A DNA stretch of 64,000 nt from Litomosoides sigmodontis (GCA_963070105.1 OY718807.1:9486483-9550482); one strand, 5' to 3'. Counted from the stretch's first letter, positions 42,501-53,972 are shown. Numbers and translations are program-made. The notes: a model not told the origin generated them from the letters alone.

Positions 42501-45500
42501 TTTATGAAGTCATTTCACTACTTCTGAGGATATGCAAATTTGAATGGCAAGGAGAGGTGAGAAATTAACTAGTACATGAAGTGGTTTGTGTTTGTATACT
42601 AATATCCTACGTATTCTTTCTATAATTATAAAACATTCGCAAAAAAAATATTGATATTAAAGTCGATTTTTGCTTGTTTTGCAGAATGCTGATTTAAATC
42701 CATATGCTATTACATTCGGTGGCCTTATTCAAGCACCGGAAGAAGTTGCTCAATGGATGGATGAACCGCTTTTTGTTAATAGGTACTTCCTTTGCAGCGA
42801 TTTTTTGAATTTGATTTAATTTGTGCAATACTTTTGATATATTTATGGGGAAAAAAGAATTTGTTGAGCAACTCATTAAGAAAATGAAATAAGACGATTA
42901 AACATATGGCTAGCCTTAGGTTGCTGAAGCAGTTGATCGAATTGCCTACTGATCGTGCAGTTGCGCTTGATACTGTATTGTACTTGTGCTGGGAGAATCT
43001 TAAATTTACAAAAATTCTTCTCTATCATTTTTCGTTCGAGGTACCTATTTGTGCAGTTTTAAATAACTTAGCACTATAAACGTTTCTAAACGTATCAAAA
43101 GGAAGTGAATATCTTTGCTTCTGTCCTGAATTTTATGGCGTGCTGCATAATTTGGGTGTTAGTTTCACTTCCTAAACATCGTATAGTAGATAAAACAAAT
43201 TTAAGAAATAAAAATTGTTGTAGTACAAAACTTTTGACCCAACTTATGCCATAAAATATTGGCAACTGAAATGCAGAGACTTAAATCTTTAGTTTTGCAT
43301 TAATTCATGGTAAAATTGTCTCATATTTTAAGTGCCTGTTTACACCGAATGAAGTGAAAAGCGCAGTAATAATCATCGAAAGCATTCTTAAAATTAATGA
43401 TTCTGTACGGAAGGAACGGCAACGTCTGGTACTTTTAGGTTTTGGTAAGTTGCAGTTCGTTTTTATGGATTTTTGAGAAATTTGTGATATTTAGATGAGA
43501 TTTAAAATGAACTTTGAATGAACAGATATATTAAGTGGAATGCGAACCTGTGTGCGGACGTTTAAAACATTAGCATTTAAAATTTTTGTTTTATAACTGC
43601 CACAATTTTTACAGTGATATCATTGTAATTAATTAAATAAGCGGATCGGATTTCTTACTCATCAGTCTTATTTCCCTTAACAAGAAAAACCGACTACTGA
43701 TATGTGTCGAAAATTTTTTAAAGCTTTCAAATTTATTTTAATAACATTTGATTTATTAATCCCGCAATACAGGTTGTCATTTTTAGAAAATGGTCCTCAA
43801 GAATATAAAGGTTTTATTGCAATAATGTTCGGTCAGAGGGATATTTATTCGTGGAAAGCATATCATTTGTTGCGAACGTTAATCGATATTGCTTCTTCTA
43901 ATGACGAGATTGTTAAGGTTTCTCCTTAGAAGTCACGGTTTCCTTCCAGCTTCACGTTTTCTTTTTACTAATGAAGTGGAGATAGTTATGAAATGTTGGT
44001 GATTTTTAGTATCATTATTGTTATTAAGAATTTAGCATTTCTCATGTAATATGTAATTAAGATGTTGGCGGAAACTGAGCAAGCTCGGAACAATTTGTAC
44101 AGAATGAAGGATTGGTTTAAATTGCAACTTGCTGCCAATGTAAGTCGAAAATTTATTTTACAGAATTGTCTCCTACGAAATGAGACATGTTGGAATTATT
44201 GAAATTCGTGGCTCGTTCGCTGTGTGAACAATTTATCGCTTATTCTTTTGCATTTGATACATTGATATAGTTGGATAGTATCATTGATTACAATATTATG
44301 AATTGAAACAATCATTTTTATTGTTATCGATTCATTGCTTCAAAATAAGTGGCATATAGCAATATGTTTTTTCGCATACGGAAACCTACAAGGGACTGAA
44401 AATTTTGTTAAAAGATTTTTCAACCTTGTCTTTGCTCCATAAATTGTGATTATTTTCAGTCGGCTAAATCAGACATTTATGATTACGATAATCGCCACGA
44501 TGATTTGGATAAGGTTGCTGAAGCAGAAGAAATGGATAGTTTTATTGAAATCTATGAGAAATTTCAAGATTTACTTTCGAAACTCAAATGTTCATCGTGT
44601 GCTGTTTCAAACGATGGTAGTTCTTCAAGCGATGACGATAATTTTTCTAGGGATAGCTTTTTTGGAGTGAGTTTATTTAAAAAAATACAAATTCGTGGAT
44701 TTTGGGGGCAATGGGGATGGATTTTACAAAATTTTTACACTATTTTTATTTTGCATTTTTTTCATTTTGTATTTGAAAAACTAGCAGTGCATTATGGAGG
44801 AATGAAAGGACCATGTAAGGTTTAAATTTTTCCGAAAGTTATGCGGTACCATCAATCTCTTTAATAAAGTGTCTGTTTTGCATTCTATGGCAAGTGATAA
44901 AACATGTCGCATTCTATTACTTTTTGGTCTGTATTTATCATTCTCTACCCTCTCATTATGTCACCGATATATGGTTTTGAAAACTTCAGGATATCTCGAG
45001 AGATGTTCCACCAATTTCAACTGAAAGACGTTCATCGCATGCTTCCGAAGGGCGTTCGCGATCGGCGGAACAGTGTTCAATGGATTATGGTAGAGCCGAA
45101 ACGTCATCCAATATTGATTCACCAAAAAATGTGGTTTCTCCTATGGAGTCGAAGTTGTCCTTGAAAACAGGTTTATTTAAGCACTATTGAAGAAATAGAG
45201 TTTTAGCAAGTATTAACTCTTTAAGTATAAAACATCTGTAATCAAGTTGTGATGAAATGAGCTGTGCACAGGAAGGAAAAGTTTATTGTGACCAATAAAG
45301 AAAAGTATTTTAAGGAACCTCTGATGAAGCTTTAACTCTGGGCACATCTGTATCACTGAGCGAGAGGCTTTTAGCCAATGTCGGTCTTCCACCTCCGCCA
45401 CCGTATTCAGAACACGATTCAGCTGATATAGTTTCACAACAGTAAGATTTGTTTTTTATTGATTAATTTCTTAGGATACGTCCTATTTTTGTTCCTGAAA

Positions 45501-45726
45501 ACTAGCTTTATGGTTTAAAAGCTTATGAGGATAGTTATTTCCCGTCGAAAATTTGATCAAATTTTACAGATATCGGCATGTTCAACAACCTGTGTCGTCT
45601 GTAGGTATACCGCATTCTTGGAGGATTTCACTGACCACCAGAGCAAATCGTCCAGAAGATGACTCATCAGTTGAATCCATGTCCACGGGTGTTGAAATGG
45701 AGGATGTACCGCCACCATACGAATAA
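21550..45726 (+). CDS. USP9X: USP9X / Fat facets-type ubiquitin-specific protease, 65 exons
   Basis: Giant cysteine protease that removes ubiquitin from substrates (family roles: endocytosis, polarity, protein stability). I joined 65 exons by splice site and phase; the total is 8628 nt, 2875 residues plus TAA, compared with about 2550-2570 for vertebrate USP9X. The extra length is mainly an acidic, Ser-rich N-terminus. Family landmarks in order: [15 protein letters not shown] (about residue 264); [23 protein letters not shown]; a ubiquitin-like fold region (about 1090-1190); [12 protein letters not shown] just before the catalytic domain; catalytic Cys in GGATCYMNS (residue 1781); two CxxC pairs; catalytic His in GGHYYSF (residue 2090); and [16 protein letters not shown] closing the domain. 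The C-terminal tail has two PPPY motifs. Exon lists are in the block entries below. Uncertain edges: the donor of exon 2 (22166 or 22172), the acceptor of exon 13 (27815 or 27839), the donor of exon 27 and the acceptor of exon 55. The start Met at 21550 is the likeliest choice, not proven. Confidence 0.93.
23105..23182. repeat. Imperfect tandem duplication, two 39-bp copies
   Basis: Copies at 23105-23143 and 23144-23182 both carry CCAGAACGAAAGC and AAGAATGATCA-like ends, with a few substitutions. They lie in the USP9X intron before exon 4 and are less AT-rich than the surroundings. Confidence 0.75.
24725..24816 (+). other. Possible cassette (poison) exon inside USP9X
   Basis: A 92-nt segment between exons 5 and 6 has a good acceptor (TTTTCTCAG) and a usable donor (CCAC then GTAAAT), and it continues the exon 5 frame openly ([14 protein letters not shown]). 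Splicing it to exon 6 would shift the frame and give a TAG three codons in. Skipping it restores the conserved [11 protein letters not shown] junction, so the main transcript should lack it. Whether it is ever used is inference. Confidence 0.3.
28478..33922 (+). other. USP9X: USP9X exons 15-29: helical-repeat middle and ubiquitin-like region
   Basis: Exons: 28478-28570, 28935-29115, 29491-29578, 29935-30031, 30213-30362, 30427-30559, 30857-31008, 31537-31685, 31767-31802, 31864-31963, 32136-32253, 32849-32922, 33128-33378, 33487-33648, 33745-33922. Exon 15 uses a GC donor (AAG then GCAAGT at 28571). Exons 26-27 correspond to the family's ubiquitin-like fold: [16 protein letters not shown] and [16 protein letters not shown] align with the vertebrate stretch IELFVGGELIDP to SLITAKL. 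Exon 23 is only 36 nt. The end of exon 27 is a choice between several phase-2 donors; 33378 was taken because it leaves no stop and joins to exon 28 in frame. Confidence 0.82.
34077..36831 (+). other. USP9X: USP9X exons 30-38: region before the catalytic domain
   Basis: Exons: 34077-34232, 34377-34460, 34715-34945, 35112-35242, 35451-35615, 35798-35888, 36052-36198, 36317-36437, 36640-36831. These encode a helical segment that is less conserved than its flanks. The match to the family returns in exon 37 ([17 protein letters not shown]) and exon 38 (SIPVCG, LLVAL). Phases chain without gaps, which is the main support for the weaker exons 31 and 33. Confidence 0.83.
36945..39804 (+). other. USP9X: USP9X exons 39-48: peptidase C19 catalytic domain
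   Basis: Exons: 36945-37069, 37386-37469, 37538-37662, 37732-37905, 38140-38281, 38493-38670, 38885-38938, 39119-39203, 39275-39425, 39685-39804. The Cys box is [17 protein letters not shown], with the catalytic Cys codon at 37043-37045. [17 protein letters not shown] is the conserved finger-helix region. The zinc-ribbon Cys pairs are CKDC (exon 42) and CEEC (exon 43). The His box is [17 protein letters not shown], with the catalytic His codon at 39333-39335, followed by WFKFDDVDV carrying the acidic partner. Cys-to-His spacing (about 309 residues) is close to that of the vertebrate enzyme. Every catalytic feature is intact, so the enzyme should be active. Confidence 0.95.
39927..45726 (+). 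other. USP9X: USP9X exons 49-65: C-terminal region with PPxY tail
   Basis: Exons: 39927-40053, 40288-40369, 40847-40933, 41069-41146, 41309-41450, 41726-41810, 42040-42218, 42401-42556, 42685-42782, 42920-43040, 43333-43444, 43787-43917, 44062-44139, 44460-44666, 44990-45170, 45315-45441, 45570-45726. Exons 50-61 follow the vertebrate C-terminal helical region ([36 protein letters not shown]). Exons 62-65 form a Ser/Asp-rich tail. It contains [11 protein letters not shown] (Tyr about 2812) and VPPPYE at the very end (Tyr 2874), both PPxY motifs of the kind bound by WW domains. Exon 55 has a TTTCAGTTGCAG double acceptor, so a two-residue variant is possible. Confidence 0.85.
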
Positions 45727-46342
45727 ATGCTACTAAGTAGGGACAATGTAAAATCATTACTTCAGTAAAGTTGGCCATTGTATGAGCAGTTTTATTTCAT
45801 AAACAAAATATCATGTGGATCATTTTTCTGTCTTATTCAATCGAATCAAGTAGAAATACAATTGTTTAATTGAATCATCAATGTCGTTATGTGTACATGT
45901 TTCTTTCTATAGTTTCTGAAGAGTATGCATGACATATTTTCATTCAGTAAGCTATTAGTTAGTTTCAGTCCTACACAGTTGGTTGAGAGAAGCTCACATT
46001 TCCTGAGGCTTTCAACGTGTTCCTGAATCAAGTTTTACGAATGACTTTGTTGTTATTGCTGCTCAGGAAAGTGTAAGTGGTTATTGTATTCAATTTTGTG
46101 CGTGTCTTTTAATGGTCAATTTTGTTATCATTTATCCATGGATTTCTTTTCGTGTGAGTTCTTTTGATCATAATGTGTGTTTTTATATCTGATTAGATTA
46201 TTGTCACTTTTTCATTATGTTCATCCCTCACACTTCATTTCTGAGTGATTTCTGTCATTATCACGAGTTGTGGTGCATTTTAATTTTTAAAAATCGATGG
46301 TAATTAATGGTTTTATATTAGTAGTATTGGTTTTACTAATAC

Positions 46343-46346
<4 letters not shown>

Positions 46347-46403
<57 letters not shown>
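46347..46403. repeat. TA dinucleotide repeat
   Basis: About 28 uninterrupted TA units in the 3' flank of USP9X. Confidence 0.95.
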
Positions 46404-46405
<2 letters not shown>

Positions 46406-46787
46406 TATGTTTGTTACTGCTGCTGTACTATCATCACTTGTTGTTGCTGTTTTCTTTAATATTATAGCTCTATAACCTCTCGCTGCTTTTTTTAGCTTAC
46501 GTAAAGTTCATCTTTCCTTTTTTATTGAACATCTATTGAACTTGTTCTAGTTTTCTAGAATTACCGTAATTTTGTTCGTCGTTCTATAAGCTATCATCAG
46601 TTGCTTGCTATATAGTGTAAATATCGTTAGTGAAAAGTGATGTATTATATGATTAAGTATAAGCAGCTGCAATTTTTTTCAAATGAAGGTATGTTGTGTA
46701 GAATTGATTTCTGTCTAAGCGGAACTATGGTAGAATTTTGTTTTATCACTGATTTAATGATGAGCCTTTAAGCCTCGTTAAATTCAT

Positions 46788-46793
46788 AATAAA
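46788..46793 (+). promoter_or_regulatory. Polyadenylation signal candidate for USP9X
   Basis: A canonical AATAAA, followed by an A-rich run, about 1.06 kb past the USP9X stop. I noticed no closer canonical AATAAA downstream of the stop, though variant signals cannot be excluded. Confidence 0.3.
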
Positions 46794-47829
46794 ACAAAAA
46801 AAACTTCGATTGTACTGATGCATTATTTGTTTTTGTTTTTTTAATCTAAAATACATCTTTATTATAACGTTACATGCCAATAGATCTTATCGATCTTATT
46901 AGTTGATTATTCGGATGTAATTATAAATTCACTAATGTCATTTTGAGTCTTTGAGATACTGTCGTTTTAAAATATGAAAACGGGAAATAATTTTCTCCTT
47001 TCCATGAAGAGTTGCATTTCTTTTCTTTTTTAAAAATATGATATGCAAACTGTTCTTATTCATCACTTCTTTATTATCTTACCTACTACATTGTTCGTTG
47101 TCTTTTTTGTTTAAAGTTTGAAATTGCGAAATGAAAAGCTTTCCATCTTTCTTTTATGTATGTGTATAAATGAAATGAATTTTATGGACATTATTTTCAT
47201 AAACGCACATACTTATTATTATAAATTTGGAAAATTTTTGGGAATTGTTTATATGTTATAATGGATTCGTAACGGTTTTTTCTCTTAGGCAGGTTGCTTG
47301 CTTTCAGCAACGCTTATTTGTCAGACGGCATGGTATGGGGGTGTGTTATGATTCGTTTTGGTACTTACAAGCTTATTTTTATGTATCCTGGAACAAAAAA
47401 ACTGCCGGAAACAATCATATCCTGAATTAATGTTCCTGATCGTAAAGGATTCTTTCTTGCGAAGAGTCTTGTTTTTTGTTTTCAAATCTGGAAATGGCGA
47501 ATAGTTGGGAGTGATTTGCAAAAAGTAGTTTCACAATTTTCTGAACAGTTACTGGCGGTAAATTTAGTAAATTTGTGCTGTTAAATTAAATCAAACAGTC
47601 AGGAAGAGAGATTCTCAGCGCGTAGGGTTTCCAATTTCTACTCATTTATTGAAGTGTACTTATTGTAGGCGTAAAGAAAATGACGAAGTAAATCTGAAAT
47701 TATTTGGTCGGTAAATGTGAGATGAAGCAGCAGGAGAGTGTGAGAGAAGCGTAAAACAGTTGAAAGGGTATTGTTGTTCTTAATTTAATAAACTTGCAAA
47801 TTTTGCTTCGACGAAAGATGACGTATCGA

Positions 47830-47839
47830 TTTATTTATT
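47830..47839 (-). promoter_or_regulatory. Polyadenylation signal candidate for the minus-strand secreted-protein gene
   Basis: Two overlapping AATAAA motifs on the minus strand, about 105 nt past the stop codon of the 47942-49272 gene. Spacing suits a short nematode 3' UTR. Confidence 0.4.
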
Positions 47840-47941
47840 TACAAAGATGACGTAGAAAACTGTGGGAATACGGGAGAAAAGAATAATATTCCAAAATGTG
47901 TATTATCCAAGAAACATATGAAGAATGCGGAAGCTTTCATC

Positions 47942-49272
47942 CTAGCAGCCATCGTTGAGGATATTTTTGAGGACATCAGGAGTGAGGTCAGGACATTCAT
48001 CGAGTCCGTCATCTGTTTTTCCTCCCTTTTCATCAACACACTCACTTCCTCCTTCTCCTCCCCTTCCTCCTCCGCCTTCACCACCTTCGCCTCCTGCTCC
48101 TTCTCCGTCTGCACCTTCTTTTCCTCCTTTTTCATTTGCAACTCCGACATCTTTTGCTGGCAACTCTTCCGGTTCTCTACCCTCTTTCTCTTTCTCTTTC
48201 GAGGTACTTTTCTAAAGTTACAAAAGTCGGATTTTAATGAAACGGGAAAGAGAGAGAGAGAGAGAGAGAGGAGAAATGATTAAATTAAAGAATTTCAGAA
48301 GAGTGATTAAGCTATTGATTGGGTCAAGATAGGCATAGACTGGAAATGATGCATGACTGATGAGTCATAGGAAATGAAAGGATGCGTACGACTGGTGAAT
48401 TAGCTAGGGGAAATATAATCGAATAAAATAATCACTTAGTCATTTTCGTATTCAATGTTGCTACTACTGTCCTGCATAGTTTCAAAGAGAACTGAATTTA
48501 ACTTTAATTAATTTCAAAATAAATAAAACAAATTGAGACGACGAGAAAGAGCAGTAATATGGATGACGAGGAATTCATTCATTCTGAAATTTCTTACTAT
48601 ATTTCACTACGTGTAGCTTCTTAGTTTCCCATACTTTATTATTCCCACTACTTTTTCCAATCATACAACGTTGTTTCGAAATATCGCATCCCAAAACGAT
48701 TATTTTAGGGTACAATGATGTAAGCTTTAGCAGTACTGTAGCACGGATATCTCGATTATGGTAGCTAGCAAGTCTCCGTGATTATGTAAAATTCGAAAAA
48801 AATTTCAATCAGTTTTTGTCTTGTTAACCAAAAGAATGCAAATTTTTTGCACTATGAAAATATTTGAATGAGAGAAATGATTACTTTAGTATCGGCATTT
48901 AATTCTTGCGGCGCTGATAGTTCGGTGGGTGAGGTAGCAACAATCGACGCTTGCGCATTCGGCCGCAGTAGCGCAGCAGTGGGCGAATTCTTAGCATAAG
49001 CTGGCGGTGGCACTATCGGCGCTGCTTGTTGTCCTTGCGTCATTGGTGGCGCAACGCTACGCATCGAATTTGTTATTTCGTATGTTTGCTTTTTTTGAGT
49101 GGCACATTCCACTTGTAAAATGATCAATGGTGCCAAAAAGACCACTGCTGCAACGACGTAGTGATTGAATACTTTTCAGATTTATTAAATTCTTTGCAAT
49201 GTGCAAAAAAAAATAAACGAAAATTTCACAGAGTAATCATCGTCGACCACAGGAAAAAGCATCCCTTCCCAT
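47942..49272 (-). CDS. Predicted secreted Pro/Gly/Glu-rich small protein, unknown family
   Basis: Minus-strand exons in transcription order: 49272-49248, 49147-48885, 48211-47942; 185 residues. The last two exons join at phase 0 with good sites (donor AAA-GTAATC, acceptor AACTTTAG). The first exon is inferred: it supplies Met and completes a signal peptide (MGRDAFSCAVVFLAPLIILQ, then VECA, likely cut near residue 24), but its donor GTCGAC is weak. The mature part has a Pro/Ala/Gln stretch (VPPPAYAKNSP), a Lys/Glu stretch (KSTSKEKEKEGREPEEL), a Gly/Glu low-complexity run, then a short ordered-looking end with three Cys (ECVDEKGG, LDECPDLTPDVLKNIL, final Cys). It is tail-to-tail with USP9X. A polyadenylation-type AATAAATAAA lies at 47839-47830. 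I do not recognise the family; function unknown. Confidence is higher for the two main exons than for the first. Confidence 0.55.
48247..48273. repeat. GA dinucleotide repeat
   Basis: About 13 AG units in the last intron of the minus-strand secreted-protein gene, just upstream (in transcription sense) of its terminal exon; on the coding strand this is a CT tract. Confidence 0.9.
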
Positions 49273-52200
49273 TTTTTCTTCTCTTTCTTTTGTGCTTCAA
49301 AGAAGATTGTTTCTCTCTCTTTTTGTGAGATTATCACTTTTTCATTTCAATTGCTAATTGAGTTATCAATTACGGATTAGTTAGCTTTGCAAACAAAAGT
49401 GCATTGCTAGTAGCATACCTGGCAATATGAAAATGACTAGATAATAAGTGATAATATTTGATAAATAAAATACCATATTTTTGCGATGAATTACTCTCCC
49501 TGTGGAAATTCACTGATCGGTGTTTCTCTTTCAAATATTTGTATAATTTGCAAAAATCCCCTTTTTCATTTTTCAATTGCAATATATATAATTAAATACA
49601 TATTGCTATCATAATTAATCGCTGAGCTGTTGTATTAAAAGAATTGAAATTTGCTTTCACCCTAATTTTAATTTATATTATCAATTGCTTGCATAATGAA
49701 TCAAATCTGGTTTTATCAACGAAATGATGAAGGAATTGAATTGATGATTATTGCTGCATCTAACTGTATCGGGTCAATATTGTAATTTGTTTGAAATGGA
49801 ATATCAAATTGCAAAGCAACATTTCCATTATCAAACAAATTGAAATGGTATTATGAATATTACCTCGTAATAGTATCTAACAAGAAGAAAGGAGAAATAT
49901 GTTTTTTAATACTTCAAGATATTGCAAAATCCTTTCCAGAAATTCCTAAACAAATTAGAATAACAATAACAGCAATAAGAATAATGATGAAAGGATTATT
50001 TGTTTGCGATCCTGAAATTTATTTTGTATTTAAAATTTCAACAAATGTTAAGTAAATATGACTCTAAGTTACAAACAGCCAATCCGTTTTATTCCATATT
50101 AGATAATATTTTTTTATCATTTAAAATATTTTGGAAAGTATTTGGTAAACAAAAGATGAGGAAATTTTTTTTCCTGTTTTAATTATCAACATAACGAGAA
50201 TATGCAAATTCAGTTAAAATCATGGCTGTATTGAAATTTTGTCACTTAGCTAAAATTATTTTTCTGTATAACAGTTATTGAAGATAAACAGATGAGAGTT
50301 GAATGTCATATTTAAATATTGTGATCGGATAGGAAACTTTTGCTTGTCTCATTGCTTTTTCGGAAGTAAGCACCATCAATTATTTGACTGTGAATTTTGA
50401 CATACATCAAAAGTTCAATTTAGACAAGTAAATTATACATCAGTATTTTCATCTGGAATGTTTGAATTTTTTTGAATGAAAAGCAAAGCAGAAAAATCCC
50501 ACATTTAGCGATCATTAATTTTTCGTTTCGAAGTGGAGTGAGTGAATGAACAACCGCTTACTGCCTACAGTTCAGTACTAACAACACATATCAGAGTTCG
50601 TCCAGACGAATAAATAATCTCATTTAATCCGAATTGTCAGATTACAATGATGTAAAAATTGTTTATTCATTAAAATCTTTAAATTTTGCAATTATTCTAG
50701 CATAACTGAAAGGCACAAAGAGTTCGAATTTCATGATTATCGATTGATTTTGCCTCTCAGAAAACGTGAAATGAATAAGCTAATTGCCGCTCGCTGTTCT
50801 GTAGTCTGGAATAATATATGAAATTTTTGAAATATTATCACCACGTTTATCTTCATTTTTCTTGCAATGGCTTTCCTCTCACATTTTATCAGATAACAAA
50901 CAACGTGTTGTAACAAAATGCAAATCCAATATTTTTACTTTTACCACGTACGTATGTGTGTTGTTGTTGTTGTTGTTATTGTTGTTGCTACTGCTGTCTT
51001 CGGTGGAAAATTTCACCGTAGTATGTTGACACTTCTATCTGTCACAAGTGTTTTCCACCACTTCTCATCATTCGTTCAACAATAACAGTAAGAGAAGAAA
51101 AAGCACTGAATGAGATTCATTTACAATGTACGTACCGTTTTACAATTTCATCACTAACTGTTAGTAATTCTATTATCATAAATTTCGAACCTATGAATTT
51201 CATCAAATTAAGCGGATAATAAAAGTTAAACATTTAGCAATAACATCAACAGGCACTTCAGTTCAAAAGGCTAACGGATGTTTGATCTTGGTGTTTGTGT
51301 CACTCGCACTGATTAATTTTGGACAAAATTTTTTAAGTCTGATAGAAAAGAGAATTGCAAAAGTGAAACAATATTGGAATTATTTCGAACGAATAGCAAA
51401 AGTACACATCGAAAAGCAATTAATAAATAACCAATCCATTTGAAACCAGAATAATATTATAAATAATTAATCTGTTTGAAAAGAAACCAGAATTTGCAGA
51501 AAGAAGAGAACAGTCTACGTGTTACGACTATTTCGACGCGTTTGTCATTTATACGCAGTGGATCGAATTTCATTATCCACACCATCGATTTACTCAATCC
51601 CAATATTTATGATCAAAGTTTTTAAAGTAAAATATTTACTTTTAAATAAAAAGTTATATGATAGCTTTAAATAACTGTTAGCAAACAAAGGAATGTCGAA
51701 ATGAGAAAAAAAGTACGACGAGATTATACATTTGAATTATTGGACCAATTATTTAACTCAAACTTAACTGATCATTTAAAATTCATGTGGTTAGAGTTTG
51801 ACCTAATGGAAATTGATTAGACGTGGAAAGTACATTCGTTAAATATCATACAAGTCAGGTTTAAAAAGATCGTACTCGTTCTTGGCACAGTTTAATCAGT
51901 CAGTGTTGGTGATGTAACGCCACCAGTGACGTTATTACGTTTCACGTAGCTCTGCGAAAACGATCCTTTTAGGGATCGCTTAACGAAAGCTTAACAACAA
52001 AATAAGAGTTGTGTAAAACACTCACCAGAGAACCTAGCTCGGTCTAGCACCCTTAACTCATCCGCTACTACCCTCTAACAGCTTATCGACAACGATTTCA
52101 GAAAAGCCATTAGAGATGATATATCGCACACCGCTTGACCGAACTTTACGCTGTCATTCTCCGAAATTATACGTTAGCATTGGTGGAGCAGACTGCTGAT

Positions 52201-53394
52201 GATTGGTAGTAATAAATTCGTCGCTATGTTCTTGGGATTCGCGGTGAGTGAGTGGTGGTTTGAGAGGTAAAAGCTAAACCACTGGGATATATCTGTGGAT
52301 GAGAACTTTATCGATTTGTTGTCATTTTCCGCGATGTTTCCTTTTTCCCACTTATATTGCTAACTGTGTCACCGGTAGTATGGCACTTTAAATTATATAA
52401 CAGTTTATCAAATATATCATGAGTACCGTTATTGGTGGTACTGTATTAAACTGTTAGATGCTGCGTGTATTTCATTAGTAATATTGTTACGGACGGGTTA
52501 AGTTACAGAATTGCATCCTACGTTAAAACATGACGTAATTTTAACTATCATATTATTTGTATAAAATTTCTCCAGTTTAATTTAAGTTATTATATGCTAG
52601 TGAATGACATGAATTCTGGACTCCAAATAAATTTCCTATTATTTTTTTGCAAAAACGGCTTAAATTGTCACATGTTTAGTGAAATGCAAAAATAATGAAT
52701 GGACTGCAGCATCTTTTAAACACAATAAGGTGTAGTTTAAAAGTGGGAAGTTTATATTTCACATGTCAAGAAATCGAAAATGTTAAGGCATTCTTGCACG
52801 TAACATCGTGATAGATATTTTTTTTTAGCGTCACACGTCAATTTTTCCCGCTTTTCTCTTGATCAAGCTTAGCTTAGTAGTTGCATAGCTTTAATTGCTT
52901 ACACGCATAATTTTTAATTCATATTTCATGCAATTTGTGATTTGAAATTTCTGCAGAAAATTCATAATCTCATTGCCGTTGTACACAGCATTGGAAAGTA
53001 AGTATTTTCAATGCTGTGTAGAATATATTTTCAATGCTCTGATATATAATTTAATTTACACATTTCTCTCTGCAGCATCTAGCCCTACTACGTTATTTAT
53101 AATGACTCGTTAAGTTCTGCTTTATTTCATTAGGAATGGTCATTTTCGATATACTAAATTGCATTGCATGTACATCTTCATATTGTTAAAAGTAAATGCA
53201 GAATTGTGAATCCTCGTATTACTAAAATCAAAATTCGAGAAAAAGTATATCTTGTCGTAATTCGCTGCTTTTTCTTCATCAATTTCCTCACCAAAGTTTC
53301 TGCACTGCTTTTTCCATCGAATCGTTCCATTTGTTAGACTATACATCTATCGCTGTCAGCCCAATGCTCAATTTTAAATTGATGATTTTAATTT

Positions 53395-53464
53395 TTGCAG
53401 GACAATTATCTTAATCACTCAAACGCGGAAAATACCTGTGCTTTATACAGTAAAGCTATTCTGT
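53395..53464 (+). repeat. Duplicated exon-like 70-mer, copy 1
   Basis: 67 of 70 bases match copy 2 at 53903-53972. It begins TTGCAG and contains a 49-nt piece (53401-53449) flanked by an AG acceptor and GTAAAG donor, so it has exon form. Two of three frames are open through it. The donor sits in a small hairpin (GCTTTA loop TAAAGC). Confidence 0.6.
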
Positions 53465-53902
53465 CTAATTCATTTCTGACTTTACTACTAATTGACTATA
53501 GAAATTTGGAAAAAAGTAATAAAATTAGCACATTCAAACAATTCCAACAAAAGCACTGTAAGACAAACAAACGAAAGCATCGTAAGCGTAAGTTTAGGAG
53601 AAAGCAATCTGAAAAAAGGTTCTATTTGTTTTAACGGATCAATATGCACTCCTATTTAGTGGTGTTGCTAGCTGGAAGACATTTTCATATTATTTAAAAA
53701 TTTCACTCATTTCTACCAATCCTTATTGAAGCAATGGTGTTTATATACACATATATGCATAATAAGAAGTTTTGGTTGCTACTATTATTTTAGGTGTTAT
53801 TTCAATTTTTTCTCCGTTTCTCTCTTTCCCTCACTGTTATTCTTCGATGGTTATGTTTGCTAACTTTTGCTTTATTTAATTTTAATTTGGAAGAAGTAAT
53901 CA

Positions 53903-53972
53903 TTGCAGGACAGTTATCTTAATCACTCAAACGCGGAAAATACGTGTGCTTTATACAGTAAAGCTGTTCTGT
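53903..53972 (+). repeat. Duplicated exon-like 70-mer, copy 2
   Basis: Second copy of the unit at 53395-53464, 508 bp downstream in the same orientation. The exon-like piece is 53909-53957, with the acceptor TTGCAG and donor GTAAAG kept. The flanks outside the 70-mer do not match. All three differences are substitutions, none an indel. Confidence 0.6.

Larger units (their letters stand above)
45727..47829. other. Convergent intergenic region
   Basis: The 3' flank of USP9X faces the 3' end of the minus-strand secreted-protein gene. It holds a TA repeat (46347-46403) and an AATAAA at 46788-46793 that could end a USP9X 3' UTR of about 1.06 kb. No coding exon seen. Confidence 0.5.

Noticed and set aside
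47918..48283. Plus-strand Ser/Phe/Pro-rich frames
   Set aside because: Complement of the Gly/Glu-rich terminal exon of the minus-strand gene; the minus strand has the splice sites.
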